Shown: positions 45,714 to 58,110 of the stretch, one piece after another
Layout: every line of letters begins with the position of its first letter
Numbering within the stretch: the stretch's first letter is position 1
Source: Capsicum annuum
Lineage: Eukaryota > Streptophyta > Magnoliopsida > Solanales > Solanaceae
Assembly: GCF_002878395.1 (NCBI RefSeq)
Contig: NW_025892975.1
Location: 6,311 to 70,310, forward strand
DNA: 64,000 nucleotides
Direction of reading: 5' to 3'
The notes under the pieces: model-generated
Seen by the model: the letters and a program-made list of their open reading frames with translations, nothing else
Databases searched by the model: none
What the model was told of the DNA's origin: nothing
Position numbers and translations under genes: made by a program

Positions 45714-47463
45714 GCAAGAAGTGCAAAAATCAAATCTAAATGTAGAAATAATACCCATCTCTTGTCTACAAATCCTCTATCTAGAGAATTATCAACCAAG
45801 TCGCGATATGACCTCCACAATACCAAAAGAAAGCTAAAAGTATTGAAATAGTAAAATGGACTAAAGAAAACTAGAGCTTTCGAATGATGGAGAGCTCACC
45901 ACTTCAATAGTTGTCCAATAGGAATAATGAACTACCTAACATTGCACAGGATCACAAGAAAATCCCTCTGAACGTACATTATGAAATGATGTAGCGTCTG
46001 GCGATGGTCAATATGATGATTATCAGTATGCAATCCAAGAAAAGAGATAATATATATATATTTACCAAAAAACAGTCATAAACCACATGTACAACAATCA
46101 TAAATGTAATAGAATGTCGGGTAGGGGCAAGGAACACGAAACATGACTATTAAAAAAATTTAGTCCTTAACTATGCAGCTTATACCAATCTTCAGACACT
46201 CCAAGATATATGGGTCCAACTCTCCCTATTGGAAGGGACTCAATCCATGTTTGCCACATGGACCAATGAATTCGGCTAAAGTCATCGAAACAATAGCCTT
46301 CCAAAACATATACTATGTATAGCAAAGACAATGGTCATAGACCCCAAACGTTAATAAATGTAGTTTTTAGTGTTGGTCCCCTTGAGGCTATAGCTTCTCG
46401 GTGAAGCTACACAATTCCTTTTAAGCCCAATTAAAATAATTTATCACATACCATTATCTATGGAGTTATTTATTAAGGCATTCTCAAATTGGTATCGTCA
46501 TATGAAGAGACTTGCAAGCCATTCCAATTATGTCCTACCGTATTCATTTAACCATTTAGACACCAAATTTCATTTAAAAATACATAACCATAGCCCCAAG
46601 GGCGTTTCCAAAGCCTTTTTACTTTTTTACAAGTTAATCTTCTGCAATTTTTCAATGAACAGTTTAGACACTATGAAATCCTTGTTAGAAACAACTTATG
46701 ACATGGGCTGAGGTTCATGTTATTATTATCACGCCAAAAACCATAAATATTATGAAAACTAATCACCCAATTCCATCCTTATCATAAGAAATAAATTCAG
46801 TTTATAATCCACCATTTAATCATGAAAAAACCATTTATGCAAAGAAAAGATCAATGCAAGTACATAACAACCAAAAACACTCAACCCTAGTTTCAAAACA
46901 CAATTAAAAAACATGTAAAATCAAATAAATTGGCACAATATAAAAATAATTAAAATGGGGAGTGTCCAACATGCCTCTTTAGGGGAATGAATTTGAAAAG
47001 AACCTGAATTTGGAACCTTGGGAGTTAAATTCTTGAGAAAATCCTTAGTTTGCTTCTCTTAAGGGTTAAAAGGCAGAACAAATATGATAAAATTGATAAC
47101 TGATAGGTTAGTAGGGGTTAGGGAATTCTTTGAGTTGTTTAATAGGGTAAAAGACCAAATAGCCCGCGCCCCCACATAAAAAAATGAATAATCACATTTT
47201 GTGCCCTTGGGCATAGGATGCCTCTATAGTGGCAGCCCAAGGACGTACCACACTCTTAACACAGCGTGGACGGGATGTGGTACACCGCCATCACGGACCC
47301 TCACTTGTTCGGGATCCTAAAATAACTCCGAACACTTTTCAAAAATTCCAAAACTCTCCCTAATGATCCCATTACCATCCCTTATCACGTTTCAAGTAAA
47401 AACCTATCGTTAAACATGAGGGAAGGTCCCAAATAAAATTATCAAAATTTTTGGGGTCGTACA
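45714..47463 (-). mobile_element. Truncated chromovirus LTR (LTR1), - strand
   Basis: It resembles Tekay/Del-type LTRs of Solanaceae read in antisense: 'gaaataatacccatctcttgt' region at 45,750, 'gatgtagcgtctggcgatggt' at 45,989, and 'tcaatccatgtttgccacatgg' at 46,229. The right end is …ttttggggtcgtaca at 47,463, so the LTR starts TGTACGACCCC on the - strand. The left part is missing because the Ogre lies there. Its last 320 bp are related to 50,427-50,713. The + strand ORF 46,460-46,711 is a chance frame. Confidence 0.72.
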
Positions 47464-47630
47464 ACTTTACACACCTTCTCTAGATCAAAACACAATCTAC
47501 ACGAATTTGATTTTACACTATATCGTTGCTGTATAAATAGTGTACTTGGAAGACTTTCTTTTCATATCCACAAAAGTAAGAATATCATATAATATAACTC
47601 ACTATTCCTCTCTCTCTCTCACGTGTAATA
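47464..47630 (+). promoter_or_regulatory. Promoter-like segment with TATAAATAG box and CT-rich leader
   Basis: TATAAATAG at 47,532-47,540 lies about 90 bp upstream of an ATG at 47,631. Between them are CA motifs suitable for initiation about 30 bp after the box and a CT-repeat leader (ctctctctctctc, about 47,608-47,620). This layout is common in plant genes. The stretch does not resemble the LTRs around it. It is a sequence-only inference. Confidence 0.35.
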
Positions 47631-47804
47631 ATGTTGTTCCTTGCAATGCTTGTGTTGACAGTTCATAATTTTATGGCCCAAGAAGAGCGTAACGCAGTAT
47701 TCGCTGCATTATGTGTACTAAGGTGCGGAAAAATCCTTATATTTTCTCGCTACTTGTATTTTTTTTCAATAGTAAGATATGACTCAATAAAATTGGTGGT
47801 TTAA
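47631..47804 (+). CDS. Possible small secreted protein or first exon, 57 codons, unidentified
   Basis: An ATG at 47,631 opens a 57-codon frame ending TAA at 47,802-47,804. It starts 'MLFLAMLVLTVHNFMAQEER', a hydrophobic stretch like a signal peptide with a plausible cleavage near FMA|QEE. It continues 'NAVFAALCVLRCGK' with two Cys. A GT in 'ctaag|gtgcgg' (about 47,722) could be a 5' splice site, which would make this only a first exon. The TATA box and CT-rich leader upstream fit a gene start. I do not recognise the family. It could equally be a decayed gene fragment or chance. Confidence 0.3.
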   Translation: MLFLAMLVLTVHNFMAQEERNAVFAALCVLRCGKILIFSRYLYFFSIVRYDSIKLVV

Positions 47805-47913
47805 ATATATACATTAATATAAGATACCTTAATCATGTATAGGCATAGTTCATGTGTTGGTTTTTGTTATAAAATTAATTTTTTTGACGTTGATAAAATG
47901 ATGTTGAGCCTAC
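47805..47913. other. Short unassigned spacer before LTR A
   Basis: AT-rich sequence with no repeat or ORF recognised. Confidence 0.5.
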
Positions 47914-50224
47914 TGTCATGACATGAGCTTGGGCACTGTCCGTGACGGGCATCCCAAACCATAAAGGCCCAAGAGAGCCCTGAGCATTTAATCCTAACCA
48001 TAACTTTACAAAAAAAAAACAAAATGCAGAAGATAAAATGAAATCTAAGGGAAATTTATAATACAATTTGTGTAAATAAAAATGATAATACAGTACTCAA
48101 ATTCTACCTACGAAGACTCTACTGAACAATAACTGCCAAGGTCAAGATAAGGCCCCTGGCTGAACCATCAAATGGCTGACATTACATATAGACAAAATGT
48201 CTTCTAGTGTAAGGGAGGCTCACTAATCTCTGGATATCTGTGAATAACCTACAACTAAGCTAGACCCCATGAATGAACCTCGGAACCTGTACATAGGGAG
48301 TCAATACTCGAAAGTACTTGCATGTAGAACCATCCAAAAATATCAAATATATTTTGTATAACATAAGTTTGAGTATTTAATAAAAACAAGTTAGCATAAA
48401 ACAAATGAAAATATATGAGCATAATTTGATGAGCTTCAACCATTCTTGAAAATAGCTAACTCAACATTTTTTATTACTTTTGAGCTAGATGGTATACCCT
48501 GTATTTCTAAAAAGTATCCCATGGGCTATATGGGATCCACCTTTGACTCGAAGGCCAAGCCACCAACCCAGGTTTTCCACAAGGGATGGAGTTTCTGATT
48601 GTGATATGTCAAAAAGGCACAAGACCAACGTATAATCCCTGTCTTAAGAAATTATAAAACCTATGTCGGAAAAATATAGTTTCAGGAAATGAGTAATCTA
48701 AACTCGTGCCTTCTTCGGGTAACCGTCTAACTCTCTTAGAGCCTATTTTTAGCCTTTTACAACATGTACCTTACTGAAATCATGATCTAAAGTCTGAAAA
48801 GTCTATAGTATGTTCTTCTCTGAGTCTGTCATGCCATTTATTTGTTTTGGTATTGTCATACAAAGACTTGCAAGTCATATATAAGCCATATCATATCATG
48901 CCTTGTCCTTTAATTCAAAACATGTTGTTCTACCATCAAAACATTTAATCACTTCAAGAGATTTCTTATTTCAAAACATACGAAACTCATGCAAAATACT
49001 CTCTTTTCAATAGTTTGACAAAGTGTGGTCATCTCTTTCATCAATCATATACAATTTATCTTTTAGGACACAAGAGCATTTATAAATTAATAAAACACCC
49101 TCTCTTTCAATTATAAAGTAATGAAAATCTATAATGGATTTTGAAACATTAAAACTCAAGCATTTAACAATTCATATAAACAACCGCAACACATTAAGAC
49201 AATGGATTTCATAACAAGAGAGAGAATTCTATAAATCATGCTTTCACACAACTTCTGAAACTCATAACAACCACACATATGAAAATATTTCATGTTTAGG
49301 GATCTCCCCATAGTTTAAACAATATTTCATCATAAATTGGTGTTCCCAATACATTCGCTCAAAACAATCTCAAATCTCATGATACATGCATACATATATG
49401 CTTTAAAACTTGTAAAAACGTTAAAACTTATATCCATAAAATTTAGGATAGTCCCATATGCCTTTTGATGGAGAAAAATCGAGGAGAACGTTGAGAAGTT
49501 TGATCCTCTGAATGTTGAAACTCACAAGCCCTGGGTGTTTTCTTTCTTCTGACTTATGGAATGAAACTTTGGGATATCCAGAGGCAATAATACATTTTGG
49601 GAATGCATTTTAATTTGGGGAATGGTTTAAAGAGGAAAAGACTAAAAAGTCCCTCTAAGATATCTAAAACTGACCACGGGAACACAGCCTTTGTGATGCG
49701 GGGACTATTTCGAGGGAAAAACCTCTGTGGCACGTGGGCAATTTTGAGAGAACAACCTACGTGGAAGGGGGGCTATTTTGGTGGAACAGTCTTCGTGGTG
49801 CGGTGTACATTTTGGGGGACTAGCTTCTATGGGGCAGGGCTATCGCAAACCCTTACTGCCTTCTCACAAAAATGCTCATAACTTTTGTTTCTTGTAATGG
49901 ATTACGGAAAAATTGGCAGTGTTGGAAAGCTAATTCAATCATCTACAATTTTTTGGGTCTTGAGACAAAAATCTAAATTTTCCAGAAATTATACACATTG
50001 AAAATTTACCCTTGTAGAATCAGATTTCAAAAATTTGTTCGATACTGAAAGTTCTTAACTCCACTTCACTATAAGTGTTTTCTATGAACATTCTTCCCCT
50101 CAAAGGCTCTTTTTCCAGTAGGATAATGATCATGATACTTATATTTATATTGAAAAAAATTGGATTCAAGATTATACACGTGGAATAGTGATTCATAGTC
50201 TATCCAACAATATGGGGTATTAAA
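47914..50224 (-). mobile_element. Chromovirus LTR 'A', - strand
   Basis: It starts tgtcatgacatgagc on the + strand and ends near tatggggtattaa at about 50,224, next to 'atctccctcttt', the complement of a polypurine tract. The first 1.3 kb align with 61,228-62,540 (shared 'ggtataccct', 'gggctatatgggat', 'cttcgggtaac'). The second half aligns with 63,387-64,000. It is the 3' LTR of a - strand element whose internal part is only partly present to the right. Confidence 0.78.
49680..49850 (-). repeat. 34-bp tandem array in LTR A, five units
   Basis: Units with the core 'ccttcgtggtgcgggg-ctatttt' start near 49,688, 49,722, 49,756, 49,790 and 49,824, a regular 34-bp period. The same array is at 63,832-63,985 in the other LTR A. 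The + strand ORF 49,597-49,881 reads through it and is not considered real. Confidence 0.85.
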
Positions 50225-52167
50225 TTATCTCCCTCTTTGAATCATTCATCCTCGAATAATGGATAGGAATCCTTTGAAGCTTTAGAAGTATGGAACAAAG
50301 TATCTAACTTCTCATTGACAACTACCTCTCAACAAAACATGTAATAAAAATAAAAGGTCTTTTTGTCATCACCACGTAAATTATATGAGCATGAATCATA
50401 AGAAAACTAGACCAAGGTCGTTCAAAGGGGTAAAAGACCTACGTTTCTTACCCCAAGTGAGAAAAATCAAAGCAATCAAAATTTTAAGGATGTCCTACTG
50501 TGGATCTTAATGTGGGACACAACCTCTATGTTATGGGGCTATCACAGAGGCTTATTGCCTCCATGACCCAAAACAACTCCGAACCCCATCTGAAAATTCC
50601 AAAACTCTTTTGAGTTACCCTTTTACATCTCCGAACATGGTTTGAGTCGAAAATTCATGGTTCAAGAATGAGAAGGTCAAGAATAGAATGTAGGAAACTT
50701 TGATGGTCTTACACTAATAACCCTTAAATATCACAATACCTCTCATTTATGAGTCCAACTATAATACCACACTTCTATTTCAATCTTACAACTTCCCAAC
50801 AATACACATTGCTACAAGAGCTGGAGTTTAGCTATACATCTTCTCCATGTTCAATCCTAAACCATAGTTGAAAAATGTAAACTTGAGCTATGGGTCTCTA
50901 TACCTTACATACATTCATGAATACTACTCCATCCTATCATTGTTTTCAGACAACATCATGCCTTAACCAAGAGTAATAGCCACATAATGCAATGGGTTAT
51001 GTTTTCATTGATCACAATGTTTAAGCCTATCTTTACTACACCCACTTTATGGACCTCTCTAGTAAAGCCAACAATTTTAATCACTCTCACAAAGACTCAC
51101 ACCACATATCCCCCTTCCTAAATATTTCACATAATGGAAGTTCATCTCTCTCTTACATCTTCACCTATAACCTTAGATCGAGTAACCATACTAAAACTTT
51201 CAAGAAAATTTATTCCCTTATATAAAGCATCACTAGGCTTCCATAACTACAATTATACTATCATAAGAAGGCTCATTGAGGGACTATAGAACAAGCATCA
51301 AGAATAAAAGTAACAATATTCAATTATAACTTATATTTTTTAGTCTACTCAAGATGGGACATGAGATGCTAGATACAATGCAATAGGCAAAAAGTTCTTC
51401 ATATCAAATTCCTAGATCATAAATAGAGGGTTGTTCGAGTATAAAAATACACATTATGAATCCTTCGGACTGGGCACAGTGAGAAACATGAGCGAATATA
51501 TATCATGAGTTGTACAACATATATCCAGGATTCATATATTCAAGGAATATGATGAGAATTTTTGCTCGAAGCTATTGCTTCACATTTTTTAAGCTGAGAT
51601 AGTTATGGGTTTGTGTAAACTTTATAAATTTTGCTAATCCTAACATAAAATAAATCAGTAATCTATAAAAAACAAAGTTCCTTAGAACTAAGCATGATAT
51701 CAAACTTTGATTTATGGATCACGAACATCCTAACATAGAGCTTTAATGCTTTAAAGATTGGATAATTGAGACATTAGTGCTTCTAGTTTGGAGATCAAAT
51801 CATGACATGAGTTAATTAGAGAACTCAGAGCTTAGCATAGGTATGACTTGAATACATAAAACATTAGTGGAATGTCCTCTTGAATTGAAGTAGGAGGAGT
51901 TTTCTTGAATAGGAATAGATTTATCATGACCCTTCCCTGAAACTTGACACCATGAGAAAGTTCAGGAACTATCGTAATTCATGATCTCCCTCTTAGATCA
52001 AAGTCACAATCCTAGACTATCCTATCCTCTTATTAAATCTACAAGAACAATGCTTAGTACGATGGGTTTATCACCATACACATGAACGCCAAACCGCTTG
52101 ATAGCTATAATATGAAGAGACTACCCTTCAGGGATAATAATCTTAAGTTTTGTAAGGTTCCATAGGT
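50225..52167 (-). other. Chromovirus 3' internal non-coding sequence and LTR1-related fragment
   Basis: After the polypurine-like tract at 50,225 comes about 200 bp of unassigned sequence. Then 50,427-50,713 is related to the end of LTR1 (both have 'aactccgaac', 'ttccaaaactct' and end in '-tctt/cgt-aca'). From 50,714 to 52,167 it resembles the long 3' non-coding region of Tekay/Del elements ('caaaccgcttgatagctataa' at 52,091). No gene and no ORF over 60 codons. Confidence 0.6.
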
Positions 52168-54733
52168 TGTAATGCCCAAAACTAATACCTGGAATGCTAC
52201 ACGATGCCTATGGCCCCGAAGGACCACAAGCTAACCCATGACTAATATCTGTACCTATAAAATACATAATATACGTATAAAAATACAGAAATAAAGGCTG
52301 ATAGACTGTAAGGCTCAATACTGAACATAATTGATAAAACACAACATCTAGATGGGGTATGAAATACCCAAAACAACTAAAATGACCATCTAAACATAAT
52401 AGTCTGAAAAGCCTCTTACTGTCTGAATAAGGAGTTGATGGGATATGTCCTCAACTAACGCTATCAACTAAAAGCTATTAGTGAATTAATTAAATAACTC
52501 ATAATATCATCCTCAAATGATAAGGACTCACTGCTAAACCTGGATGCTACTGATGCTCAAGAGCTCATGCTTCTAAACCTATGATATAAAATAATATAGC
52601 ATAAATGCATCAGTATGTTTGAATGTACTGGTATGCATGTAAGGTAGGCTAAATGCAAAGGTTTCACATGCATGACCTATACTAACTGACTGGATAACAT
52701 AAATGTGAGAATGCATGCATGAATACGTAATAACTGTAACTATGATCATGATGACATAAATACTGAGCCTGAGTGCTGATAACATGAGATACTGATAGCT
52801 GTATAACTAAAATAACTAATACTAAGTGACTGTATCTGACAGTCCAATTTTTGATGGAACTACCTGAGTTTTGTACTATTTTGAGGTAACTATATTTGAC
52901 AGTTTTGAATTCTGAAGAACTATCTGAGTTCTTTTACTGAAATTGTATGACTATATCTGAAAGTCCTGATCATGTAACTAAAATGGTGGGAAGTAGTTAT
53001 CTAACCAATATGCCCCAAATAATTACAATATAGCTAAATTGGGGTCCAATCTGTAACTCTAATTAGAAGGACATCAATACCACACCACTGGTAAGGACAA
53101 TCTGTGAGTAACCCTTATGTAATAGATAACTCTAGTGAGACTTGTGGGAATCCTCATATAACAGGTTAAGCCACCTCATCTACCCTCATATAACAGGCTA
53201 TGATGTCTTAACCTATGCTGGCTACATAGTTCTAGAACGCAAGGATTGCTTCTAAAAATCACGCCCTCATACAACAAGTGGGTTCCAATCTTTGGGTTGA
53301 CTCGATGCTAATTTCTACTCCCATCTGAAAAGACATTGAACATGATTAGCTAAACTAACTGGACTGAGTTAGCTTAATTTCCATGGACTGATAGAATACT
53401 ACTGAGATTACTGAGTTTTCTTGAGTCATGAGACTGACTGAATTCTATGGATCATGGATTAACTGAGTGTATCTTGAAAACATGACACTGATTCTAGGCA
53501 CATAACTAAATTTTCGGGTACAAGTACCCCCAGGACTCGATAGAAGGAAACTGACAAAGTATGACTTTATTGAACACATGGCCAACATCAACAATTCATA
53601 CTACGATTATAGGGATATTTCATGAAGCACATGGTTATCATAATCTTGTATATAGCTTAGAATGTGTATGATCTTTTCTTAACTTAATTATTTTAATAAC
53701 ATAATTATATCATCACACAATTGTATTACACAACAATCCTCATGGAAATCATTTTCAACATAGGGGAACACGTACATTCATAACTTGGGTCACAGTTTAA
53801 CTATCAAGCATAATTTCTATTCTCCTAGGCATTTTATCAAACACTTAGATTGCATGATTTAAGGCTTAGGCATGAGCATGAATTTAATACAACCTTACTT
53901 CACAATTCTACCCAATTTCATGATTGCATTCCACATATTAGCGAAATTTCATAAATGTATAATAAAGGTTCCATCTTGGAATTCATACAACAACACATGA
54001 ACATAATTCGGTTCATAGAATGAATATCACAGTTCGTAATTAAAAACTTGATTCTTGGGCTTCATGGATGAAAGGATTCCATCAATGAACACTATGCATA
54101 CCTTAGATGGAAGATTCTTGATGATTCATGGAGAAATTTGCTTGGATTTAGATCCCCAATTGAAAACCCTAATGTGTTCTTAGGATGATCTTGAGGAAAT
54201 GGCTATATTTTGGTGTAAATAGGGCTTAATCCTGTGTTTTTGACTTATATAGGGGTAGGAGAATTACCTTTTTTCCCTTAAAAATGCGGACATTTAATGA
54301 CTAAATTACTGGGCACCGACGCTATAGGCGACGCGGCGCGTTGAGGGTTTCAATGCTATACCCGATGCAGTGCACCATAAATATATCGAGCCTCAGTTAT
54401 TTTGGATCTGGTAGTCTGCACAACTGGTGACCAACATGATTGGTGACGCGACACGCCAAAATCGCATTGGTCCACTGTTTTGGACTTCCAAACTTGCTTG
54501 AAATGAGTTTCAAAAAAATCAAAAACTTGTCTGCGAATATCTATTGACCTTCCTGATCATGAATTAACAAGAATATAGACCATTAATGGACGTTAAGGTG
54601 GAGAAATTACTTTTCCAACTTTTGAAGGCCAAAATTAAGATCTGTCTGGGCACTTAGTTAGAATTTTCTAAGTATGAACCCCTTGACAAGCTTAAAAGAC
54701 TAAATTAACATTAAGTTTTTATGGGATCTTACA
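52168..54733 (-). mobile_element. Tekay-type LTR 'C', 3' LTR of a - strand element
   Basis: On the + strand it runs from tgtaatgcccaaaac to …atgggatcttaca. On the - strand it starts TGTAAGATCCCATAA, similar to the Tekay LTR at 18,842. 'atgctacacgatgcctatgg' and 'aaggaccacaagctaaccca' (52,192-52,240) are typical of this family. A polypurine complement (atatctccctctta, 54,734-54,747) follows. CG-rich tracts at 54,315-54,345 stand out from the AT-rich background. Confidence 0.82.
52827..53005 (-). repeat. 60-bp tandem array in LTR C, three units
   Basis: The phrase 'tgactatatctgacagt' recurs near 52,827, 52,887 and 52,948, each followed by an 'aactacctgagttc'-like stretch. Confidence 0.8.
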
Positions 54734-54747
54734 ATATCTCCCTCTTA

Positions 54748-56175
54748 AGAACATTCGACCTTGAATAAGACCGACTAAGAGGGAAGAAATGATAGATTGA
54801 AGCACATACTGAGCATGAATGACTAGAACATGATTTTATGATTGACATAACTGATAACTGAATATATCATACTGAGCATGCATATCTCATGTATGAGTAA
54901 CTGATTTGTGAATGCATTACTAAGTGTTCTGATGAACTGGGTTTCTCACAATAAGAATGCAAGTCTGATGCATGACTATATAGCTGAACGGATACATGAA
55001 TGCATGACTGAATGTGCAGTGGTATTTAATACCAAGTTTATAATGGAATTCTAAGCATGAACTAAGTACCAAGATTGTAACTGAAGTCTGAACATGAAAC
55101 AAAAAAGCTTAAGAAGAGCTATTACCTTGAGCTAGACCTGAGTTAGTGGGGAAAAGGTGAGGATACCTGTCTTACATATCTGCTTCTGCTTCCCAAGTAG
55201 CTCCCTCAATGGACTGATTTCACCAAACAACTTTGACTAGATGAACTTCTTTGTTCCTCAGTCTACAAGTCTGATAGTCTAGGATTTCAACTAGAATCTA
55301 TTTATAAGAGAGGTTGTTCTGAACGTTTATGCTCTAAATAGGGACTACAACTGTTGGGTTACCTATACACTTCTTGAGCAAAGAGACATGGAAAATTAGA
55401 TGAATCGAGGCTAGATCTAAAGGAAACTCAAGCTCATAAGATACCTTACCGAAATAACGGTGGATCTTGAAGAGACCGACATATCGGGGACAGAGCTTTC
55501 CCTTTTTTCAGAATCTTTTCACTCCCTTCATGGGAGAGATCTTTAGATAGACATAATAACAAATCTCAAACTCGAGATCCTTTTTAGGCACATCTACATA
55601 AGACTTCTGTTGACTTTGAGCAACCCAGAGTCTTTCTCTGACAAACTGGAGTTTCTCTAAGGCATCAAACACTAAGTCAGGCCCTATGACTAAAGCCTGA
55701 CCAACTTTGAATGAACAACCAGAAGATATGCATTTTCTACCATAGAGAGCTTTGGACGGAGCCATCTTAATTCTGGAATGATGGTATTATTGTACGCAAA
55801 CTCAATCAAAGGCAACCGGTCATCCCAACTACCCTCAAAATCAATTTTACACGCCCTTAGCATATCTTATAGAGTCTGAATTGTCCTTTCTGCTTGACCA
55901 TCTGTTTGAGGATGAAAGTCAATACTGAGATGAACTTGGGTATCAAGACCTTTTTGGTATGGTTTCCAAAAATAAGAGGTGAGCGTGGTACCTCTGTTTG
56001 AGATAATGGATAATGGAATACCGTGCAATCTAACCAACTCTCTGATAAAGTGTTTTGAATAATACTCAGCTAAATAAGAGGTATGTACTTGAAGGAAATG
56101 AGCTGACTTGGTCATTCTATCTTCAATAACCCAAACTGAATCATCTAGAAGAGCTAAGAATGGATCTGAGGTGAG
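54748..56175 (-). pseudogene. Element C pol remnant: integrase core, C-terminal part and chromodomain
   Basis: On the - strand, 56,115-55,867 is integrase core. It has 'MTKSAHFLQVHTSYLAEYYS', 'HGIPLSIISNRGTTLTSYFW' and 'QTDGQAERTIQTL'. The second catalytic residue, Asp in ISDRG of active relatives, is Asn. The frame 55,765-55,508 is the C-terminal part ('LEKLQFVRERLWVAQSQQKSY'). A chromodomain remnant is at about 55,282-55,165 ('EGATWEAEADM', then 'RYPHLF'). Chromodomains direct integration toward particular chromatin. Upstream pol and the rest of the element are missing: the frame ends at about 56,175, where a different LTR begins. Confidence 0.87.
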
Positions 56176-56228
56176 TCGAGTCTGTGGCGCCTCGGTGTGA
56201 CGCCCAGGTGTACTCTTAGGGTGTTACA
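56176..56228 (-). other. Junction between element C and element B
   Basis: A short stretch joins the element C integrase to a truncated LTR B. It ends 'ctcttagggtgttaca' (56,212-56,227), which itself looks like the terminal bases of a chromovirus LTR read in antisense. That hints at a further tiny LTR end at the breakpoint. Confidence 0.5.
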
Positions 56229-56553
56229 ATTTATGGCGCCTAATCCATGGCAAACCTTATGGTTCGTGGCACATAACCCATGGCAAACCTTAAGGTTTGT
56301 GGCAAATAACCTATGGCAAACCTTAAAGTTTGTGAGGCCTAAGCTATCGCAAACCCTTTCTAGTGAACGTTTGTGATGGTATGGTGATGCCTAGGTATCG
56401 CCTAAGATTTAGTTTGTGATGTAAACTTAGTTTTGAGGACCTTAAATACTCCTAATATACCCATTACATCAACAAATAATCTATCATCACTACAGGGGTC
56501 CTAAAGATCATTTTGGAAGCATCAAAAGAGTATTACAACCATGGGGTGTTACA
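56229..56553 (-). mobile_element. Element B 3' LTR, truncated
   Basis: Matches 63,065-63,386, including the 33-bp array, 'tatcatcactacagggtcctaa' and the terminus 'ggggtgttaca'. The left 1.8 kb of the LTR is absent. Confidence 0.85.
56241..56356 (-). repeat. 33-bp tandem array in LTR B (left copy), four units
   Basis: taatccatggcaaacctta, taacccatgg…, taacctatgg… and taagctatcg… start at 56,241, 56,274, 56,307 and 56,340. The period is exactly 33 bp. Confidence 0.9.
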
Positions 56554-56567
56554 TTATCCCCCCTTTG
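56554..56567 (-). promoter_or_regulatory. Element B polypurine tract
   Basis: The + strand ttatccccccttt is purine-rich on the - strand (aaaggggggataa) and directly joins the LTR end TGTAACACCCC. Confidence 0.8.
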
Positions 56568-56639
56568 GGATCATTCTTCCCCAAATGTAGAGTCTAGGTA
56601 CAATTATCATGATTTCAAGAACTAAAGGGAAAGGAATAA

Positions 56640-58110
56640 GTTAGATGGTATTGGTACCTTGCATATCGTCACACACGGTTTCAAAGAGAGTTGGATATCT
56701 ATTATGCATATCACTCTCCAACTCCCAAGTTGCTTTCTCCGCTTTTTGATTCTTCCATAAGACTTTCACTGAAGCTATCTCCGTACTTCTCAACATTTAG
56801 ACTTTACGATCTAAACTGGCAATAGGCTTTTATTTAAATGACAAAGAGTCTTTTATAATATTCTCCTCCACTAGAAAAATAAGAGAATGGTCCCCCATAT
56901 ATTTCTTCAACATCGATACATGAAATATAGGATGGACAAAAGGTAAACTCGTTGGAAAGTCAAACTTATAAGAAACCCCACCAATTCAACTCAAAATTTG
57001 ATACAGTCCTATATAACGAGGACTAAGCTTCCCTTTCTTTTTGAATCGCATAAATCTCTTCATAGGGGAGACCATTAGGAATACCCAATCACCAACTTTA
57101 AATTCTAAATCTCTCATTCTAACATCGGCATAAGACATTTAGTGACTTTGAGCAGTCTTAAGTCCTCCTAATGATCTTCACCTTCTCCATCGCCTAGTGA
57201 ACAAGGTCAGTCCTAAATAGTCTGGTTTTACCCACTTCATACCTTATAATTGGTAACCTACACCTCCTTTCATAAAGTGCCTCAAAAAGAGCCATCTGAA
57301 TACTAGAATGGTAGCTATTATTGTAGGAGAATTATATCAATGGCAAATGATCCACCAAACTATCCCTAAAATCAATCACACAAGCTCTGAATATATCCTT
57401 AAGGTTCTGAATGGTGTGTTCATCTTGCCTATCAGTCTAAGGGTGGAATATTGTACTCAGATTCACTTGGGTGCCTAAACCACTATGAAAAGATTGAAAA
57501 AAATAGAAGATAATTGTGTACCTTGATCAGATATGATGGACACAGGATCCCCATGCAAATGAGCTATCTCACCAATGTACATCTAAGAATAGTCATCCCC
57601 CAAAGTATTTGTCCGTACCAGAAGAAAATAAGAGGACTTGGTCATTCTGTCTACAATTACTCAAATGGAGTTATATTGATTTTTGGACTTCAAAAGTCCC
57701 GTAATGATATCCATTTTGACCATCTCCCACTTCTACATAGGCAAAGCTATCTCTTGGGATGTGCCACTTGGTCTTAAATGCTCTACCTTGACTTGTTGAT
57801 AGTTCAAACACTTAGAATAAAAGTTAGCAACATCTCTTTTCATATTATTCCACCAATAAATAACCTTAAGGTCATGATACATTTTTGTAGAGCTTGGATG
57901 AACAACATACCTCAAAGTATGAGCTTCATTAAGAATCGTCTCTCGTAAACCATTCATGTTCGGCACACATAGCCTACCTTGATACCTCAAAATCCGATAA
58001 CCTACAATTTCAAATTCCATTACCTTATGTTTACCAAGATCTTTCTTAATATGCATTAAGATTGGGTCTTCGGCCTATTTTTCCTTAACTTTAGCACATA
58101 AGAAGGATTT
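56640..58110 (-). pseudogene. Element B integrase and chromodomain, broken
   Basis: On the - strand, the frame 58,056-57,733 has the H2C2 zinc-binding region ('LNEAHTLRYVVHPSSTKMYH', then 'CLNYQQVK') and leads to 'WEMVKMDIITGLLKSKNQY', with the first catalytic Asp. Next come 'HGDPVSIISDQGTQLSS' near 57,565-57,515, with the second Asp kept, a decayed region around the Glu, and the C-terminal 'MSYADVRMRDLEFKVGDWVF' at about 57,142-57,083. 'SPRYIGLYQIL' and a chromodomain at about 56,800-56,680 ('VKVLWKNQKAEKATWELESD') end the protein at about 56,640. Frame breaks occur at several points. Confidence 0.87.

Noticed and set aside
49597..49881. A 94-codon ORF with GTVFVVRCTF-like repeats
   Set aside because: It reads through the 34-bp LTR array. 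It is a by-product of the repeat.
57514..57777. A + strand ORF of 87 codons
   Set aside because: It is exactly antisense to the integrase of element B.
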